A stretch of 64,000 bases of DNA, from NCBI RefSeq assembly GCF_030283205.1, contig NZ_JASNWF010000006.1, positions 1 to 64,000 on the forward strand. The letters are read 5' to 3'. The notes beneath the pieces were generated by a model. That model made no database searches. It worked only from the letters and a program-made list of their open reading frames with translations, and was not told where the DNA came from. This DNA is from Actinomadura opuntiae. Its GTDB lineage: Bacteria > Actinomycetota > Actinomycetes > Streptosporangiales > Streptosporangiaceae. Position 1 is the stretch's first letter, and each line of letters opens with the position of its first letter. The translations under genes and the position numbers were made by a program. Of the stretch, positions 43,728 through 51,600 are shown in pieces.

Positions 43728-43747
43728 CTTGCCGACCGTTCGGTAAG
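43728..43747. promoter_or_regulatory. TetR operator copy 2 (thioesterase promoter)
   Basis: CTTGCCGACCGTTCGGTAAG is a 20-bp palindrome with 8 of 10 paired positions, 15 bp upstream of the thioesterase GTG. Its similarity to the site at 42985-43004 links this gene to the TetR protein at 42359-42958. It overlaps the expected start of the transcript. Confidence 0.65.
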
Positions 43748-43792
43748 TAACTTTGCCACCATGTTTCCGCCGCGTCCAGAGGACGGTAGACG

Positions 43793-43812
43793 GGTAATGT
43801 CGCGGTAATGTC
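43793..43812. promoter_or_regulatory. Direct repeat GGTAATGTC, 11-bp period
   Basis: GGTAATGTC occurs at 43793-43801 and 43804-43812, separated by two bases. An 11-bp period places the copies on one face of DNA, as for SARP and PhoP-type activators. Read on the minus strand (GACATTACC twice), the repeats sit about 80 bp upstream of the thioesterase start and just after the LuxR gene stop. Confidence 0.5.
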
Positions 43813-43884
43813 AAGGAGTCAAGTCGAGGCGCGCCGAAGGGCCCGGATCTCGCCGGGTAGCGGTGCGCGGACTCTGCGGCCGGC

Positions 43885-46821
43885 TCAGGCGGAGTCGGCG
43901 ATGCCGAAGTCGAAACCGGCGGCGAGCTCGGCCCGCCGCCCGACGTTCAGCTTGCGGTAGACCCGGGTCAGGTGCTGCTCCACGGTGCTGACCGTGATGA
44001 ACAGCTCGCGCGCGATCTGCCGGTTGCTGTAGCCGTGGGCCGCGAGCGCCGCGACGCGCCGCTCCGCGTCGGTCAGCCCGTTCCTGGGATCGCGCCCCGA
44101 CGACGCGACGGCCCTCGACGGCGCGCCGGAGCCCACCGTCGACGCTTTCCGGGTGGACCTCTTCGACGCGCTCTTCGAGGCCGTCTCGGACGCGGCCGCA
44201 TGGCCCGCGCCGGCCTGCGGGGCGCCGGGCAGGGCGGGCGCCGCCGAGGATCCGTTGGCCGCCTCGGTGAGCCGCCCGCAGTCGAGGTCGGCGGCGGCGC
44301 GCGGCGCCGCCGGAGGCGGACCGTACCCGGCCAGCAGGCCCCGCTCGATGTCCTCGACGCCGCACAGGCGGGCCAGGCGCCGGGCCTCGCGCAGGCCGGA
44401 GTCGTCCGTCCCGCACCGTCCGCGCGCGATCTCGGCGAGGGTGTAGGCGTACTCCAGGCGGTCGCCGCCCTGGCGGTGCGCCTCGGCCGCCTCGCACAGC
44501 AGGACGGCGCGCTCCGTCGCGGGGGAGGCGGCGGCCAGCACGCGCAGCGCGAGACCGCGGCACCGGGAGGGGCCGGGTTTCAGCCGGGACAGCTCCTCGC
44601 GCGCGAGGTCCATGGCCGCCTTCGGGTTGCCGAGCCCCAGGTGGGCGCGGGCCGCCTCGGTGCGCCACGGAACGATCGCCGGGAGGTCGAGCTTCCAGGT
44701 CTGCATCAGCTCGCCGCAGGTCTGGAAGTCGTGCAGGGCGGTCTCGTACCGCCCCGTGGCCAGGAAATGGTGCCCCCGGGCCTGCAGGTAGTGCAGGCCG
44801 ACCAGGCTCCGGTAGAGCACCTCCGGGGTCGGGACGCGCAGGAACTCGGCGGCCTCCTCGTCCCGCCCCATCGCGGTGAGCGCGGTGACCATGGCGGCGA
44901 CGGGCAGGCCGCCGAACACCCCCCAGCTGTCGTTGGCCATGCCCGCGAGGGCGGCCGCCGCGTGCCGCTCGGCCCCGGCCATCTCGCCCCGCCGGACGTC
45001 GATGACGGCGCGGAGCGCTTCGCACCAGGCGCGCTTGGTGGCCGACTCGGCGGGCAGCAGCCGGGGGAGCGGCTCGCACAGCGGCGCCGCCTCGTCCGCG
45101 CGGTCGGAGTACAGCAGGGCGAGCGCGGACATCGCGTTGGTCTCGCACCCCACGCCCGGCTCGTCGCGCAGCAGCGTGAGGACGTTGTCCACCCGGTCGA
45201 GCGCGTCGTCCCCGGCGCGGTTCTGCAGGACGGCCGTCAGCGTTCCCGCCGCCTGCCTGCGCGGGCTCGGGGCGGCCTCGGCCATCTGCCCGGTGTCCTC
45301 CGCCGGGGTGATGTCGTCGGGGAACAGGAACGACGCCCAGGTCCGCACGGTGTACAGGTCGGCGGCGTCCTCGGTGCCGAGCCGGGCGCGGGCCCGGTCG
45401 AGCCGGTCGAGCTCCTGGCCCGCCTCGGCCGTCCGCCCGTACCACAGCAGCAGCGCGACCAGCCGGAGCGCGCACCGGACGCCGAGCCGGTCGGCGCGCG
45501 CCGCCGCGCGCAGCTGGGAGACGTGGCGGGTCGCGGTGCGCGGCTCCAGCTGCCACTCCGAGCAGGCGATCTGCGCGGTGATCGTGGCCTGCTGGTGGGG
45601 GTCGGTGGTCTGCTTCTGCGCCAGCCGCAGGAAGCGCAGGGCGATGGTGATCTCGCCCGCGAGGAGTGCCTGCTCGGTCGCCTCCAGCAGGGCGGGGACG
45701 ACGTAGGGCTCGTCGACGCGCTCGGCGTAGGTGAGGTGCCGCGCGACGACCACCGAAGGCGCGCCCTCCGTGTGCAGCAGGCCGGCGACGCTGGCGTGCA
45801 GGGCCGCGCGGTCGCGGGGGGACATGTCGCGCAGGATCGCCATGCGGGCGTCGTGGTGCCGGAACGCGGCGCCGTCGAGCAGGCCGGCGTCGTTCAGCAT
45901 CCGGATCGCCTGCGCGACCGTGTCGGCGGCAACGCCGAGGAGCTTGGCAAGCACGGCGGGCGTGGCGGTGGAGCCGATCACCGCGAGCCCCCGGGCGATG
46001 TCGAGGATGGTGGACTCGCACTGGTACAGGCAGCCCACCAGCGACTGGCCGAAGGTCGCGCCGACGACGAGCTCGGAATCGTTCTTCGAGCCGTAGCGGT
46101 AGTCCTCGATCAGGGCGCGCAGCAGCAGCGGGTTGCCGCCCGACACCTCGTAGGCGGGCCCCTCCAGCCGCCGGGCGACCGCCTGCCCGAGGTGGGCCTC
46201 GAGCACCGACAGCGCACCCGGCCGCGAGAGCGGGCGCAGGCGCAGGCGGTCGAAAGGGTGCAGGCGGCGGAGCTCGGCGTGGAAGGAGGGCTCGGAGCGC
46301 TGGATCTGCGGCGCCTCGGTGAGGACGACCATGACCCTCGACGACTTCATCCTGTGGATGAGCAGGAGTAAGCACGCCAGCGAGTCGGGGTCGGCGTTGT
46401 GGACGTCGTCGACGCAGATCACCAGGGGCCGCCGCCTGGCCAGGTCGAGCAGTTCCACGCACAGCTCGTGCAGGGCGATCGTCTTCGCCTGGGCCGCGGC
46501 CGGGGTCTCGCGCACCATGAGGAACGCGGTGCCGTCGTTGAGGAGCCGGGCCGCGTGCTCGGCGGTCGCCGCCGGCACCTCGCGGGTGTCGAGGAGCTGC
46601 CCGATGACCCCGAGCGGGAGCGAGCGCTCGACGTGCGAGGCGCGCGCGCCGAGCACCAGCGCGCCGCGCGAGGTGGCCCGTTCCACGAACGCCTCGAGCA
46701 GCGACGTCTTCCCCGTGGCCACCGGCCCGTCGACTATGGCCAGCCTGCTCGTCCCCCGGCTGGAACCGGAAAGCGCGGAGTCGAGCGCCGAAAGCTGCTC
46801 GGTCCTCTCCACAAGCCCCAT
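43885..46821 (-). CDS. LAL-type LuxR transcriptional activator
   Basis: This 978-residue ATPase-regulator has Walker A GPVATGKT at 32-39, Walker B PLVICVDDVHNAD near 125-135, a long helical TPR-like middle, and a C-terminal LuxR HTH at 916-978 (LTDAERRVAALAAHGYSNRQ, LFITVSTVEQHLTRVYRKLN). Large LuxR (LAL) activators are typical pathway-specific regulators of macrolide, spirotetronate and other type I PKS clusters. The ATG at 46821 begins MGLVERTEQLSALDS, the usual N-terminus, with GGAAGG upstream. A stretch just before the HTH (about 830-905) is Ala/Ser/Lys-rich and probably disordered. It is divergent from the SARP operon. Confidence 0.93.
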   Translation of the reverse strand: MGLVERTEQLSALDSALSGSSRGTSRLAIVDGPVATGKTSLLEAFVERATSRGALVLGARASHVERSLPLGVIGQLLDTREVPAATAEHAARLLNDGTAFLMVRETPAAAQAKTIALHELCVELLDLARRRPLVICVDDVHNADPDSLACLLLLIHRMKSSRVMVVLTEAPQIQRSEPSFHAELRRLHPFDRLRLRPLSRPGALSVLEAHLGQAVARRLEGPAYEVSGGNPLLLRALIEDYRYGSKNDSELVVGATFGQSLVGCLYQCESTILDIARGLAVIGSTATPAVLAKLLGVAADTVAQAIRMLNDAGLLDGAAFRHHDARMAILRDMSPRDRAALHASVAGLLHTEGAPSVVVARHLTYAERVDEPYVVPALLEATEQALLAGEITIALRFLRLAQKQTTDPHQQATITAQIACSEWQLEPRTATRHVSQLRAAARADRLGVRCALRLVALLLWYGRTAEAGQELDRLDRARARLGTEDAADLYTVRTWASFLFPDDITPAEDTGQMAEAAPSPRRQAAGTLTAVLQNRAGDDALDRVDNVLTLLRDEPGVGCETNAMSALALLYSDRADEAAPLCEPLPRLLPAESATKRAWCEALRAVIDVRRGEMAGAERHAAAALAGMANDSWGVFGGLPVAAMVTALTAMGRDEEAAEFLRVPTPEVLYRSLVGLHYLQARGHHFLATGRYETALHDFQTCGELMQTWKLDLPAIVPWRTEAARAHLGLGNPKAAMDLAREELSRLKPGPSRCRGLALRVLAAASPATERAVLLCEAAEAHRQGGDRLEYAYTLAEIARGRCGTDDSGLREARRLARLCGVEDIERGLLAGYGPPPAAPRAAADLDCGRLTEAANGSSAAPALPGAPQAGAGHAAASETASKSASKRSTRKASTVGSGAPSRAVASSGRDPRNGLTDAERRVAALAAHGYSNRQIARELFITVSTVEQHLTRVYRKLNVGRRAELAAGFDFGIADSA

Positions 46822-47026
46822 GATCTTTGCCTTCCCCGTTTGCCCGTCTTCTTTTGTCGCCCGCCAGGCGGGCGGCGGGTATCGAGGAAGTCCAGTATAA
46901 GTTGCGCGGGTTCCGGGTCTTTGACCGCCGCCTGAATGCGATTCGCGACTCGGTGTCAAGGAGGCCGTGCGGGCGACGGTTCGTCATCGAATGGCGACGA
47001 GCGGTAATGGAGTGCGGGGATGTGAA

Positions 47027-47046
47027 ACAGATCACTCGTGATCTGT
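47027..47046. promoter_or_regulatory. Palindrome ACAGATCAC-TC-GTGATCTGT
   Basis: Nine-base arms match perfectly around a 2-bp centre. The left side also reads TGTGA-N6-TCACT from 47021, close to the CRP consensus (TGTGA-N6-TCACA), so a CRP-like or GntR-like protein could bind. It lies about 200 bp upstream of the LuxR gene. Confidence 0.5.
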
Positions 47047-47434
47047 CACTTCGGCCGGCGGGCGCGTTAATTACGTGTTACAAGAAAGGGGCGCCATATC
47101 GAGGCGACCGGATCCGGTCACGCTGCGGAGGCGTTAAGGGGCCTGTTCCCGAGCGGTTTCGGTCGTGTGCGGCACGGTCGGGATCCAGTGTGAGAGCGGG
47201 AGCATGTACGCAGCCATATCGATCGATGTCGGTGGGTGATCGGCTTCGACTGGTTCGGTGGATCGGCGCCTCGCGGGAGCTGGGAGCGCTGCGCGGAGAT
47301 CCCCCTGGTGAGCGGCTCTGCCTGCGCTTCCCGGGCCCGTCCGCGACGGCGCACCGGGCGGGTCAGCGCCATCATCGTTGCTTACCGATCGGTCGTCAAC
47401 TGAATCGCGCGGCGCCGGAACCGCCCCCCTGCCG

Positions 47435-47456
47435 AGATCATCGCAACTAATGATCT
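47435..47456. promoter_or_regulatory. Inverted repeat AGATCAT-N8-ATGATCT
   Basis: A perfect 7-bp inverted repeat with an 8-bp spacer (CGCAACTA). It is located mid-way in the long regulatory region, 180 bp before the phased repeats. Dimeric-regulator site is the simplest reading. Confidence 0.45.
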
Positions 47457-47615
47457 TGATGTGCCGACGGTGCGTACCCGGCTCGCCGGGCGCGCCCGCG
47501 CCGGCCGCCCGCCGAAGCGGGCGAACGCTCGGTGGCGCCGGACCCGCGGACCGCACCGCCCCGACATGATCAACGATCGGGCGGTGACATGCCACTACGA
47601 CCATGCGCCCGGCCG

Positions 47616-47672
47616 TTAGGCCGTTATAGGGGTCCACCCGAACGCGTAGGGGTCGGTAGGGGGCGGTAGGGG
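47616..47672 (+). promoter_or_regulatory. 10-bp-phased activator repeats (GTAGGGG)
   Basis: GTAGGGG occurs perfectly at 47646-47652, 47656-47662 and 47666-47672, exactly 10 bp apart. In the same phase, ATAGGGG sits at 47626-47632 and a weaker TTAGGCC at 47616-47622; the 47636 position is not conserved. All copies thus face one side of the helix. Direct heptamers abutting the -35 box are the hallmark of SARP binding, and a SARP gene is third in the operon that starts here. Confidence 0.65.
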
Positions 47673-47673
47673 T

Positions 47674-47702
47674 TTCAGGAAAACTCGCGGCGTTCCTAGT
47701 CT
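47674..47702 (+). promoter_or_regulatory. Promoter of the small ORF-TE-SARP operon
   Basis: TTCAGG (47674-47679), 17-bp spacer, TAGTCT (47697-47702). The -35 is weak, as expected for an activator-dependent promoter, and the last GTAGGGG repeat ends one base before it. Transcription would start near 47709, giving a leader of about 36 nt to the ATG at 47745. Confidence 0.5.
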
Positions 47703-47744
47703 CCGCAATATGTGCCGACACGTTGACCTTATCTAAGGAGCGGC

Positions 47745-47909
47745 ATGCCGGACCCGGTAAATGCCTGCAAGTGCAAGGAACTCGAGAACTGCGACGTCGA
47801 ACTCCGGCAGAACCCGCTTCCGGGCGGCCGGACCGTCCGTGCCGGCCTGCGCGGGTCCCCGACGGCCGGCCCGGCGCGCTCCGGCGCCCGCGGCGGCATC
47901 ACGCTGTGA
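47745..47909 (+). CDS. Small 54-residue Cys-containing ORF at the head of the SARP operon
   Basis: ATG 47745 is preceded by AAGGAG with 4-nt spacing, the best ribosome site in the region. The product starts MPDPVNACKCKELENCDVEL, with three Cys in residues 8-16 and acidic residues, and ends with a Gly/Arg/Ala-rich tail (RSGARGGITL). The TGA at 47907 lies 17 bp before the thioesterase ATG and merges with its ribosome site, which suggests translational coupling. I recognise no family. It could be a leader peptide, a small metal-binding protein, or a precursor peptide; no maturase is adjacent. Codon bias in the second half is typical of host genes. Confidence 0.5.
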   Translation: MPDPVNACKCKELENCDVELRQNPLPGGRTVRAGLRGSPTAGPARSGARGGITL

Positions 47910-47926
47910 GGAAGGGACCGGACCCG

Positions 47927-48712
47927 ATGCCGAACAATGTCGTCGACGACCTCTGGATCCGGCGGTTCCAGCCCGCGCCGGAGAGCGAGCTGCGGCTGGT
48001 CTGCCTCCCGCACGCCGGCGGCGCGGCCAGCTACTACCTGGAGCTCGCCAGGGCGGTGGCGCCGGAGATCGAGGTGCTGGCCCTGCAGTACCCGGGCCGC
48101 CAGGACCGCCGCCGCGAACCCCTCGTCCCCAGCGTCACCGCGCTCGCCGACGACCTGTACGAGGTGCTGGCGCGCGCGGTGGAGCCGCCCTTCGCGATCT
48201 TCGGCCACAGCATGGGCGCGATCCTGGGGTTCGAGGTGGCCCGGCGCTTCCACGCGGCCGCCGCGGCGGGCGGCGGCGGGACCGGCCCGGTCCGGCTGCT
48301 GGTCTCCGGCCGCCGCGCGCCGAGCCGCGGCCGGGACGAGACCGTGCACACCCGCGACGACGCCGGGGTGCTGGCGGAGCTGCGCGAGGTGGGCGGCACC
48401 GACCCCCGCGTGCTCGCCGAACCCGAGCTGCGCGCCTCGATCCTCGCGGTGCTCCGCAACGACTACCGGGCCATCGAGACCTACCGCTGCCCGCCGGGGC
48501 CCCCGCTGGACTGCCCGATCACCGTGCTGGTCGGCGACCGCGACCCCAAGACCACGCTGGAGGAGGCGTCGGCGTGGGCCGAGCACACCACCGGGCCGTG
48601 CGACCTGCGCGTCTTCCCCGGCGGCCACTTCTATCTCGACGAGCGCCGCGCCGAGGTCACCGCGGCGATCACCCAGTCCGTTCGAACGTCCGATGACGGG
48701 AGCCCACGGTGA
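47927..48712 (+). CDS. Type II thioesterase (editing)
   Basis: This 261-residue alpha/beta hydrolase of the GrsT/RifR/TylO class has LVCLPHAGGAASYY at the N-terminus, nucleophile elbow FGHSMGA with Ser95, acid in VGDRDPKTT and His234 in PGGHFYLDE. It would remove aberrant acyl groups from PKS carrier proteins. The ATG at 47927 follows GGAAGGG. It overlaps the SARP gene (GTGA at 48709), so it is co-translated with the regulator. It is an intact counterpart of the degenerate copy at 43068. Confidence 0.93.
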   Translation: MPNNVVDDLWIRRFQPAPESELRLVCLPHAGGAASYYLELARAVAPEIEVLALQYPGRQDRRREPLVPSVTALADDLYEVLARAVEPPFAIFGHSMGAILGFEVARRFHAAAAAGGGGTGPVRLLVSGRRAPSRGRDETVHTRDDAGVLAELREVGGTDPRVLAEPELRASILAVLRNDYRAIETYRCPPGPPLDCPITVLVGDRDPKTTLEEASAWAEHTTGPCDLRVFPGGHFYLDERRAEVTAAITQSVRTSDDGSPR

Positions 48713-49479
48713 GGTACGAGATTCTGGGGCCGCTGCGGGTGGCCGACGGCGAGCGCGTCTCCACGATCAGCGCGCCGAAGATCGAGACGCTGCTGGCGGC
48801 GCTGCTGGTCCGCTGCGACCAGATCGTCACGACCGACCAGCTCATGATGGAGATCTGGGGCGACCAGGCGCCGCGCCGGGCCACCGCCGGCCTGCACGTC
48901 TACATCTCCCAGCTGCGCAAGTTCCTGGACCGGCCGGGACGCGCCGCGAGCCCGATCGAGACCAGCTCGCTCGGGTACGTCCTGCGGCTCGGGGACGACG
49001 AGTTCGACTTCCACGACTTCCTGCGGCACATGGACCGCGGCCGCGAGCGGATGCGCCGGCGGCGGTTCGCCGAGGCGGCCGCGTCGTTCGAGAACGCGCT
49101 GGGCCTCTGGCACGGCTCCCTAGTCGCCGACCTGCGGCACCGCCCGGTCGTCGACGGGTTCTTCACCGCGCTGGCCGAGACGCGCCTGGAGTGCACCGAG
49201 ATGCTCATCGAGGCCCAGCTGGAGCTCGGCCGGCACCGGGAGCTGGCGGGCCGGCTGTGGTCGCTCATCGCCGAGCACCCGCTGCGGGAGGCCTTCTACC
49301 GGCAGCTGATGCTCGCCCTGTACCGGTCCGAGTCCCAGGCGGCGGCCCTGCACGTGTACCAGCTGGCCCGGCGCACCCTCAACACCGAGCTCGGGGTGGA
49401 GCCGTGCCGGCTGCTGCAGAGCGTCCACCAGGCGATCCTCGAGGCCGACGAACAGCTCGAACTCGCCGCGGCCGGCTGA
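48709..49479 (+). CDS. SARP-family pathway activator
   Basis: This 256-residue protein has an OmpR-like winged helix at residues 1-95 (MRYEILGPLRVADGERVSTI, LMMEIWGDQAPRRATAGLHV, YISQLRKFLDR) and a bacterial transcriptional activation domain at about 96-245 (LWHGSLVADLRH, YRQLMLALYRSESQAAALHV). This is the AfsR/SARP architecture without ATPase or TPR. It overlaps the thioesterase gene. Phased GTAGGGG repeats at the operon promoter are a plausible autoregulatory target. Together with the LAL-type LuxR it probably drives the whole cluster. Confidence 0.93.
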   Translation: MRYEILGPLRVADGERVSTISAPKIETLLAALLVRCDQIVTTDQLMMEIWGDQAPRRATAGLHVYISQLRKFLDRPGRAASPIETSSLGYVLRLGDDEFDFHDFLRHMDRGRERMRRRRFAEAAASFENALGLWHGSLVADLRHRPVVDGFFTALAETRLECTEMLIEAQLELGRHRELAGRLWSLIAEHPLREAFYRQLMLALYRSESQAAALHVYQLARRTLNTELGVEPCRLLQSVHQAILEADEQLELAAAG

Positions 49480-49555
49480 GCCGCGGCCTTCAGATCTCCT
49501 TTAGCGGCGGTTCCGACAATGGCGTCCCCGCCGGCCGGCGCGTGAGAGGTGGAGC

Positions 49556-50800
49556 ATGGACACGGTCGACCAACGCCCGGATGCGCAGGGCTTCCCGATG
49601 CCGCGGCGCTGCCCGTTCGAGCCCCCGCCGGAGTACGCGGGGCTGCGCGCGGCCGCGCCCCTGGTGCGGGTGCGGCTGCCGAACGGGAGCACGGCGTGGG
49701 CGGTCACCCGGCACGCCGAGGCGCAGCAGGTGCTGACCGACCCGCGGATCAGCACCGACCCCACCCGGCCCGGGTTCCCGAGCGTGGCGCCGCCGGGGGC
49801 GCCGGAACCGACCCCCGAGCAGGCCGAGCAGCTCGCCCGGCTGCGGCAGGGCCAGTTCGTGAACATGGACCCGCCCGAGCACGACACCTACCGGCGGATG
49901 GTGATCTCGGAGTTCAGCCTCACCCGGGTCAAGCGGCTGCGGCCGGGGATCGAGCGCGCGGTCGGCGAGCTGATCGACGCCATGCTCGCCGGCGAGCGGC
50001 CCGCCGACCTGGTCGCCGCGTTCGCCTCCCCGGTGTCGGCCGCGGCCATCTGCGAGCTGCTCGGGGTGCCGTACGCGGACCGCGAGTTCTTCCAGTCCTG
50101 CACCGCGCGGATGCTGAACGTGCACGTCGACCCGATGGGGGCCATCGGCGCGTTCCAGGAGCTGCGCACCTATCTCGACGACCTGGTCACCGCGGCGGAG
50201 AAGGAGCCGGGCGACGACCTGATCGGGCGGCTGGCCGCCCAGCGGCGCAGCACCGGGGAGCTCGGCCACGACGCGATGGTCGGCATGGTCTTCCAGCTCC
50301 TGGTCGCCGGGCACGAGACCACCGCGAACATGATCCCGCTCGGGGTCCTCACGCTGTGCGAGCACCCCGACCAGCTCGCCGCGGTGCGGGAGGACCCGGC
50401 GAGGTGGCCCGCCGCGGTGGAGGAGCTGATGCGCTTCCACACGGTCACCGACTGGGCGGCCATGGACCGGATGGCGACCGAGGACCTGGAGGTCGGCGGC
50501 CAGGCCGTCCGCGCCGGCGACGGCATCTTCGTGCTGGGCGCCTCGGCCAACCGGGACGAGCGGGTGTTCGACCGGCCGGACGAGTTCGACGTCGGCCGCA
50601 ACGCCCGCCAGCACCTGGCTTGGGGCTACGGGGTGCACCAGTGCATCGGGCGCAACCTCGCGCAGGCCGAGCTGGAGATCGCCTACCGCACGCTGTTCGA
50701 CCGCATGCCGGGGCTGCGCCCGGCCGTCCCCGTCGACGAGCTGGCGTGCAAGTACGACGGGCAGATCTTCGGCCTGCAGAGCTTCCCCGTGACCTGGTGA
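49556..50800 (+). CDS. Cytochrome P450 monooxygenase
   Basis: This 414-residue class I bacterial P450 has the I-helix oxygen motif AGHETTANM, the ExxR in EELMR, and the heme loop WGYGVHQCIG with axial Cys363. The heme-loop Phe of the consensus FxxGxHxCxG is Trp here. It is followed by its ferredoxin gene 23 bp later. In this cluster it would hydroxylate or oxidise the polyketide; the spirotetronates and abyssomicins use such enzymes for late tailoring. The ATG at 49556 has GGAG just upstream. Confidence 0.93.
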   Translation: MDTVDQRPDAQGFPMPRRCPFEPPPEYAGLRAAAPLVRVRLPNGSTAWAVTRHAEAQQVLTDPRISTDPTRPGFPSVAPPGAPEPTPEQAEQLARLRQGQFVNMDPPEHDTYRRMVISEFSLTRVKRLRPGIERAVGELIDAMLAGERPADLVAAFASPVSAAAICELLGVPYADREFFQSCTARMLNVHVDPMGAIGAFQELRTYLDDLVTAAEKEPGDDLIGRLAAQRRSTGELGHDAMVGMVFQLLVAGHETTANMIPLGVLTLCEHPDQLAAVREDPARWPAAVEELMRFHTVTDWAAMDRMATEDLEVGGQAVRAGDGIFVLGASANRDERVFDRPDEFDVGRNARQHLAWGYGVHQCIGRNLAQAELEIAYRTLFDRMPGLRPAVPVDELACKYDGQIFGLQSFPVTW

Positions 50801-50823
50801 GCGGCGGGGACGAACGGAGGATC

Positions 50824-51030
50824 ATGCGCATCAGCGTGGACCGGGACCGGTGCATCGGCACCGGCCAGTGCGTCCTCACGGCGGCGGACGTCTTCGACAC
50901 CGACGAGGACGGCCTCGTGCTCCTGCTGCTCCCCGACCCGGACGGGGCGCACGCGCAGCGGGCCCGCCGGGCGGCGAACCGCTGCCCCACCGCGGCCATC
51001 TCCGTGGACGACCGCCATGGACCGCGCTGA
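50824..51030 (+). CDS. [3Fe-4S] ferredoxin, P450 partner
   Basis: This 68-residue ferredoxin has C10-x5-C16 (CIGTGQC) and a distant CPT, the three-Cys pattern of 3Fe-4S ferredoxins (the second Cys of CxxCxxC is Gly/Thr). Such small ferredoxins shuttle electrons from a reductase to class I P450s. It is adjacent to the P450 gene and its end overlaps the next gene by 14 bp. No ferredoxin reductase gene is visible. Confidence 0.92.
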   Translation: MRISVDRDRCIGTGQCVLTAADVFDTDEDGLVLLLLPDPDGAHAQRARRAANRCPTAAISVDDRHGPR

Positions 51031-51529
51031 CGGGGGGCCCGCCGGCGACGGGGAGCCCCTCCTCGACCGGCGGCCGTGCTGGTGGACGCTGGTCCGCCCG
51101 CTGGCGAAGGCGGGGGTGGCCGCGCTCGCCGTGTGGGCCGGGATGCGGCTGCTCCCCGGCGGCGGATTCCTCGGCTTCGTCAAGCTCGCGATCCTGGTCC
51201 AGGCGGTCAAGGTCCTCCTGGTGGTCGGCGTCGTCCCGGTGCTGCGCTGGCTGCGGTGCAGGCACGTGCTCACCGGCGACCGGCTGGCCCTGCGGCAGGG
51301 CGTCCTGCGGAGCAGGATCTGGAGCGTCCCGCTGGCCCGGGTGCGGAGCTTCTCCGTCGAGGCGGGGCGGGTCCAGCGGCGGCTGGGCGCCGGAAACCTG
51401 GTCGTGGTGACCGACACGGGGGAGACCCGCGCCTTCAAGAACTTCCCGGACATCGACCTGGCCCGCCGCGAGCTCTCGCGCACGCGCGAGAGCCCCCGTC
51501 CCGACGGGGAGACCGCGGCCCGTCCCTGA
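51017..51529 (+). CDS. Bacterial PH-domain (bPH2/DUF304-like) membrane protein
   Basis: This 170-residue protein has two hydrophobic spans near 32-75 (AGVAALAVWAGMRLLPGGGF, VKLAILVQAVKVLLVVGVVP) followed by a basic, strand-rich domain (RHVLTGDRLALRQGVLRSRI, WSVPLARVRSFSVEAGRVQR, NLVVVTDTGETRAFKNFPDI) of the bPH2 type. Such proteins usually come in cell-envelope operons, not in polyketide clusters. It overlaps the ferredoxin gene by 14 bp and lies 71 bp before the sugar nucleotidyltransferase gene, so it is transcribed with the cluster. Its role may be membrane anchoring of tailoring enzymes (inference). Confidence 0.75.
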   Translation: MDRADGGPAGDGEPLLDRRPCWWTLVRPLAKAGVAALAVWAGMRLLPGGGFLGFVKLAILVQAVKVLLVVGVVPVLRWLRCRHVLTGDRLALRQGVLRSRIWSVPLARVRSFSVEAGRVQRRLGAGNLVVVTDTGETRAFKNFPDIDLARRELSRTRESPRPDGETAARP

Positions 51530-51600
51530 CCGATCGGCAATCCACCGAACCACGACCACGTCGGCGAGGGGCCGTCCCCTCAGAGCAGCACGAGGTAGGC

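Larger units (their letters stand above)
46822..47744. other. Regulatory intergenic region between LuxR and the SARP operon
   Basis: About 920 bp with lower and patchier GC than the rest and no credible gene. On the LuxR side, AGTATA at 46894-46899 (TATACT on the minus strand) may be a -10 box. The region contains a 20-bp perfect-armed palindrome (47027-47046), a 7-bp inverted repeat (47435-47456), a phased repeat array (47616-47672) and a promoter (47674-47702). Frames that stay open through here lack ribosome sites and sensible codon bias. Confidence 0.6.

Noticed and set aside
46822..46959. Upstream start for the LuxR protein at 46959
   Set aside because: The extra 46 residues cross a probable promoter and precede the normal N-terminus MGLVERTEQL, which has its own ribosome site.
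46827..47721. Open frames of 60-207 codons in the LuxR-SARP intergenic region as genes
   Set aside because: No ribosome sites, atypical composition and overlap with palindromes and phased repeats; only the 54-codon ORF at 47745 has good start signals.
47723..47728. TTGACC as a -35 box for the small ORF
   Set aside because: A matching -10 would fall inside the coding region after the start codon; the promoter at 47674-47702 fits better.
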